Shown here piece after piece: positions 7,084-8,837 of a DNA stretch of 8,837 nt; the first letter of the stretch is position 1; the number at the start of each line of letters is the position of its first letter. Source of the DNA: Candidatus Dadabacteria bacterium UBA1144 (GTDB lineage: Bacteria > Desulfobacterota_D > UBA1144). The translations under genes and the position numbers were made by a program. The DNA is taken from assembly GCA_905181755.1 (NCBI GenBank), contig CAJIYY010000069.1:1-8837 (forward strand). The letters run 5' to 3'. The notes under the pieces are model-generated. The model was not told where the DNA came from and did no database searches. It saw only the letters and a program-made list of their open reading frames with translations.

Positions 7084-7344
7084 TTGACGATTAATAAACA
7101 AGAAATAATATCAGAGTTTGGAAAAGATTCTAAAGATACAGGATCAACTAGAGTTCAGATATCTATTCTTACAAAAAGGATAGAACATCTTACTAAGCAT
7201 ATTCAAGTTATGAAGAAAGATGTTTCATCAAGAAGAGGCCTTTTGCTTCTTATAGACAAAAGAAGGAAGTTGTTAAAGTATATTAAAAGAACAGAAAATA
7301 GTCAGTACGTAGACTTGTTAAATAAATTAGGGTTAAGGAAGTAG
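7084..7344 (+). CDS. rpsO: 30S ribosomal protein S15
   Basis: S15 is a primary 16S rRNA-binding protein of the 30S platform and forms an intersubunit bridge. The product has 86 residues; the usual length is 86-89. The sequence aligns by eye along its whole length: EFGKDSKDTGSTRVQI (11-26), covering the conserved DTGS loop; HLTKHIQVMKKD (35-46); SSRRGLLLLIDKRRKLLKYI (48-67), with the highly conserved SRRGLL and RRKLL; and LNKLGLRK (79-86) at the C-terminus. The start is TTG at 7084 with AGAGG 5 nt upstream, somewhat unusual for a highly expressed ribosomal protein. It sits between truB and pnp, its standard place. The pnp Shine-Dalgarno is inside its last codons, so the two genes are almost surely co-transcribed. 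Confidence 0.97.
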   Translation: MTINKQEIISEFGKDSKDTGSTRVQISILTKRIEHLTKHIQVMKKDVSSRRGLLLLIDKRRKLLKYIKRTENSQYVDLLNKLGLRK

Positions 7345-7347
7345 TTG

Positions 7348-8837
7348 ATGTCAAATTATAAAAAAATAACTGAGAATATTGAAGGTAAAGATTTTACTTT
7401 TGAAACAGGAAAATTAGCTAAGCAGGCTGATGGTTCTGTATTCGCGCAGATTGGCGATACACAGGTACTTGCTACTGTAGTTAGCGCCCATGATCCAGTA
7501 GAAGGGGACTTCTTACCTTTAACAGTAAACTATCAAGAAAAGGCTTTTGCCGCTGGAAAAATACCAGGGGGCTTTTTTAAGAGAGAAGGTAGACCCACAG
7601 AAGCTGAGACACTTATATGTAGGCTAATAGATCGACCATTAAGGCCTATGTTCCCTAAAGGTTACAATTTCAATACACAAATAATCATAAGTGTATATTC
7701 TGCCGATGAACTAAATCCACCTGATGTTTTAGCTTTAACTGCTGCTTCTGCAGCGTTGACAGTTTCTGATATTCCTTGGGATGATCCTATTGCAGCTGTT
7801 AGAGTGGGAAGAGTTGACGGAGAATTGGTTTGCAATCCAACTTACGAACAAATTGAAAATGCAGATTTAAATTTCATTGTTGCAGGTAGTTCTGATGCAA
7901 TTCTAATGGTTGAAGGTGGAGCTGATGTTGCTCCTGAGCAAGATATTATAGATGCTCTAATGTGGGGACATGAACAGATAAAAAAATTAATAGAATTTCA
8001 AAAGAAGTTAGCTCCTGAGAATTTAACTAAAAGAGAATTTATAGAGAAGGAAGTTAATTCTGACTTACTGAATTCAATTAAAGGCTTGGTATCAAATGAT
8101 ATTGCTGATGCGGCAACTATCAAGTCCAAACAGGAACGTAGTTCTAAATTCAAAGAAATTTATAATTCTACAATTGAAAAATTAAAAGATGATTCAAACT
8201 TTGATGAGAAAGAAATAAAGTCAATTTTCGATAAAATCAGAAAAGATTCTATTAGAGGAATGATGATTACTGAAAAAACTAGATTAGACGGTAGAGGTTT
8301 TGAGGATATAAGAGATATATCAACCGAGATTACTCTATTGCCTAGAGCGCATGGCTCTGCAGTCTTCACAAGAGGTGAAACTCAAGCACTTGTTGCTGTT
8401 ACCCTCGGAAGTAAAGAGGACCAGCAAAGAGTTGATTCACTTATAGGCGAAGAAAGAAAATCATTTATGCTTCATTATAATTTCCCACCTTTTAGTGTTG
8501 GTGAGGTTTCATTTAGATTAGGAACTGGAAGAAGGGAGATTGGACATGGTGAACTTGCAAAAAGAGCAATTCAGGCAGTTCTCCCAGAATCTGAAACTTT
8601 TCCATATACAATAAGAATTGTATCTGATGTGCTTGAATCTAATGGTTCTTCTTCTATGGCTACTGTTTGCGGTTCTTCTCTATCACTTATGGATGCAGGT
8701 GTTCCTGTTAAAGCTCCGGTAGCTGGAATAGCTATGGGTTTAATTAAGGAAGGAGATGATTATATAGTTCTTTCTGATATTCTTGGTGATGAGGATCATT
8801 TAGGTGATATGGATTTTAAAGTATGTGGAACATCAGA
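7348..8837 (+). CDS. pnp: Polyribonucleotide nucleotidyltransferase (PNPase), N-terminal part (3' end outside window)
   Basis: PNPase is a trimeric 3'-to-5' phosphorolytic exoribonuclease and a core degradosome enzyme. The frame is open from ATG 7348 to the right edge: 496 residues of an expected ~700. The first RNase PH core (about 1-140) contains GGFFKREGRPTEAETL (74-89) and RLIDRPLRPMFP. An all-helical linker domain follows (about 235-310). The second, catalytic RNase PH core begins near RLDGRGFEDIR and includes PRAHGSAVFTRGETQALV, FPPFSVGE, GTGRREIGHGELAKRA and SNGSSSMATVCG. The acidic residues Asp481 and Asp487, in SDILGDEDHLGDMDFK (476-491), match the metal-binding aspartates of the Escherichia coli enzyme. 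The KH and S1 RNA-binding domains are expected beyond the window. ATG is preceded by AAGGA 8 nt upstream, inside the end of rpsO, and begins 3 nt after its stop. No frameshift is seen. Confidence 0.97.
   Translation, partial: MSNYKKITENIEGKDFTFETGKLAKQADGSVFAQIGDTQVLATVVSAHDPVEGDFLPLTVNYQEKAFAAGKIPGGFFKREGRPTEAETLICRLIDRPLRPMFPKGYNFNTQIIISVYSADELNPPDVLALTAASAALTVSDIPWDDPIAAVRVGRVDGELVCNPTYEQIENADLNFIVAGSSDAILMVEGGADVAPEQDIIDALMWGHEQIKKLIEFQKKLAPENLTKREFIEKEVNSDLLNSIKGLVSNDIADAATIKSKQERSSKFKEIYNSTIEKLKDDSNFDEKEIKSIFDKIRKDSIRGMMITEKTRLDGRGFEDIRDISTEITLLPRAHGSAVFTRGETQALVAVTLGSKEDQQRVDSLIGEERKSFMLHYNFPPFSVGEVSFRLGTGRREIGHGELAKRAIQAVLPESETFPYTIRIVSDVLESNGSSSMATVCGSSLSLMDAGVPVKAPVAGIAMGLIKEGDDYIVLSDILGDEDHLGDMDFKVCGTS

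Noticed and set aside
8160..8369. Minus-strand open frame of 69 residues
   Set aside because: It lies opposite the conserved pnp frame, which is open from 7348 to the window edge.

Overview
This window is a stretch of core housekeeping genes from an AT-rich bacterium (roughly one third GC by eye). All genes lie on the + strand and are packed tightly. It looks like ordinary chromosome. I see no mobile element, phage gene, CRISPR array, tRNA, rRNA or foreign-looking island, and I found no undescribed multi-gene system.

Layout: (1) positions 1-813 hold the 3' part of uvrB (nucleotide excision repair), open at the left edge. (2) Positions 814-888 are the only clear transcription-unit boundary. 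They hold a strong GC-rich hairpin with a T tract and, upstream of it, a weak promoter-like pair. (3) Positions 889-7019 hold rimP, nusA, infB, a DHH/DHHA1 phosphoesterase of the NrnA type, and truB. Their junctions are 9 nt, 3 nt, 0 nt (TAG directly followed by ATG) and a 4-nt ATGA overlap. This is the widespread nusA-infB operon, which joins 30S maturation (RimP), transcription elongation and antitermination (NusA), translation initiation (IF2), nanoRNA/pAp turnover (NrnA-like) and tRNA pseudouridine-55 synthesis (TruB). (4) Positions 7020-7083 are a short, very AT-rich leader with a tandem repeat. (5) Positions 7084-8837 hold rpsO (ribosomal protein S15) followed by pnp (polynucleotide phosphorylase), which is open at the right edge.

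Organism: a DHH phosphoesterase between infB and truB, followed by rpsO-pnp, is an order I associate with deltaproteobacteria-like, Nitrospirota-like and related lineages, and not with Gammaproteobacteria. Low GC, short spacers and TTG starts suggest a compact genome, perhaps an uncultured marine or similarly streamlined lineage. This placement is inference; the proteins are too conserved for a firm assignment by eye.

The points most worth a second look are modest. rbfA (and ylxR) is missing from its usual place in the operon. The terminator-like hairpin sits so close to rimP that it probably lies inside the rimP mRNA leader. The infB start is ambiguous. rimP and rpsO both use TTG starts. An 11-bp-spaced tandem repeat lies just before rpsO.
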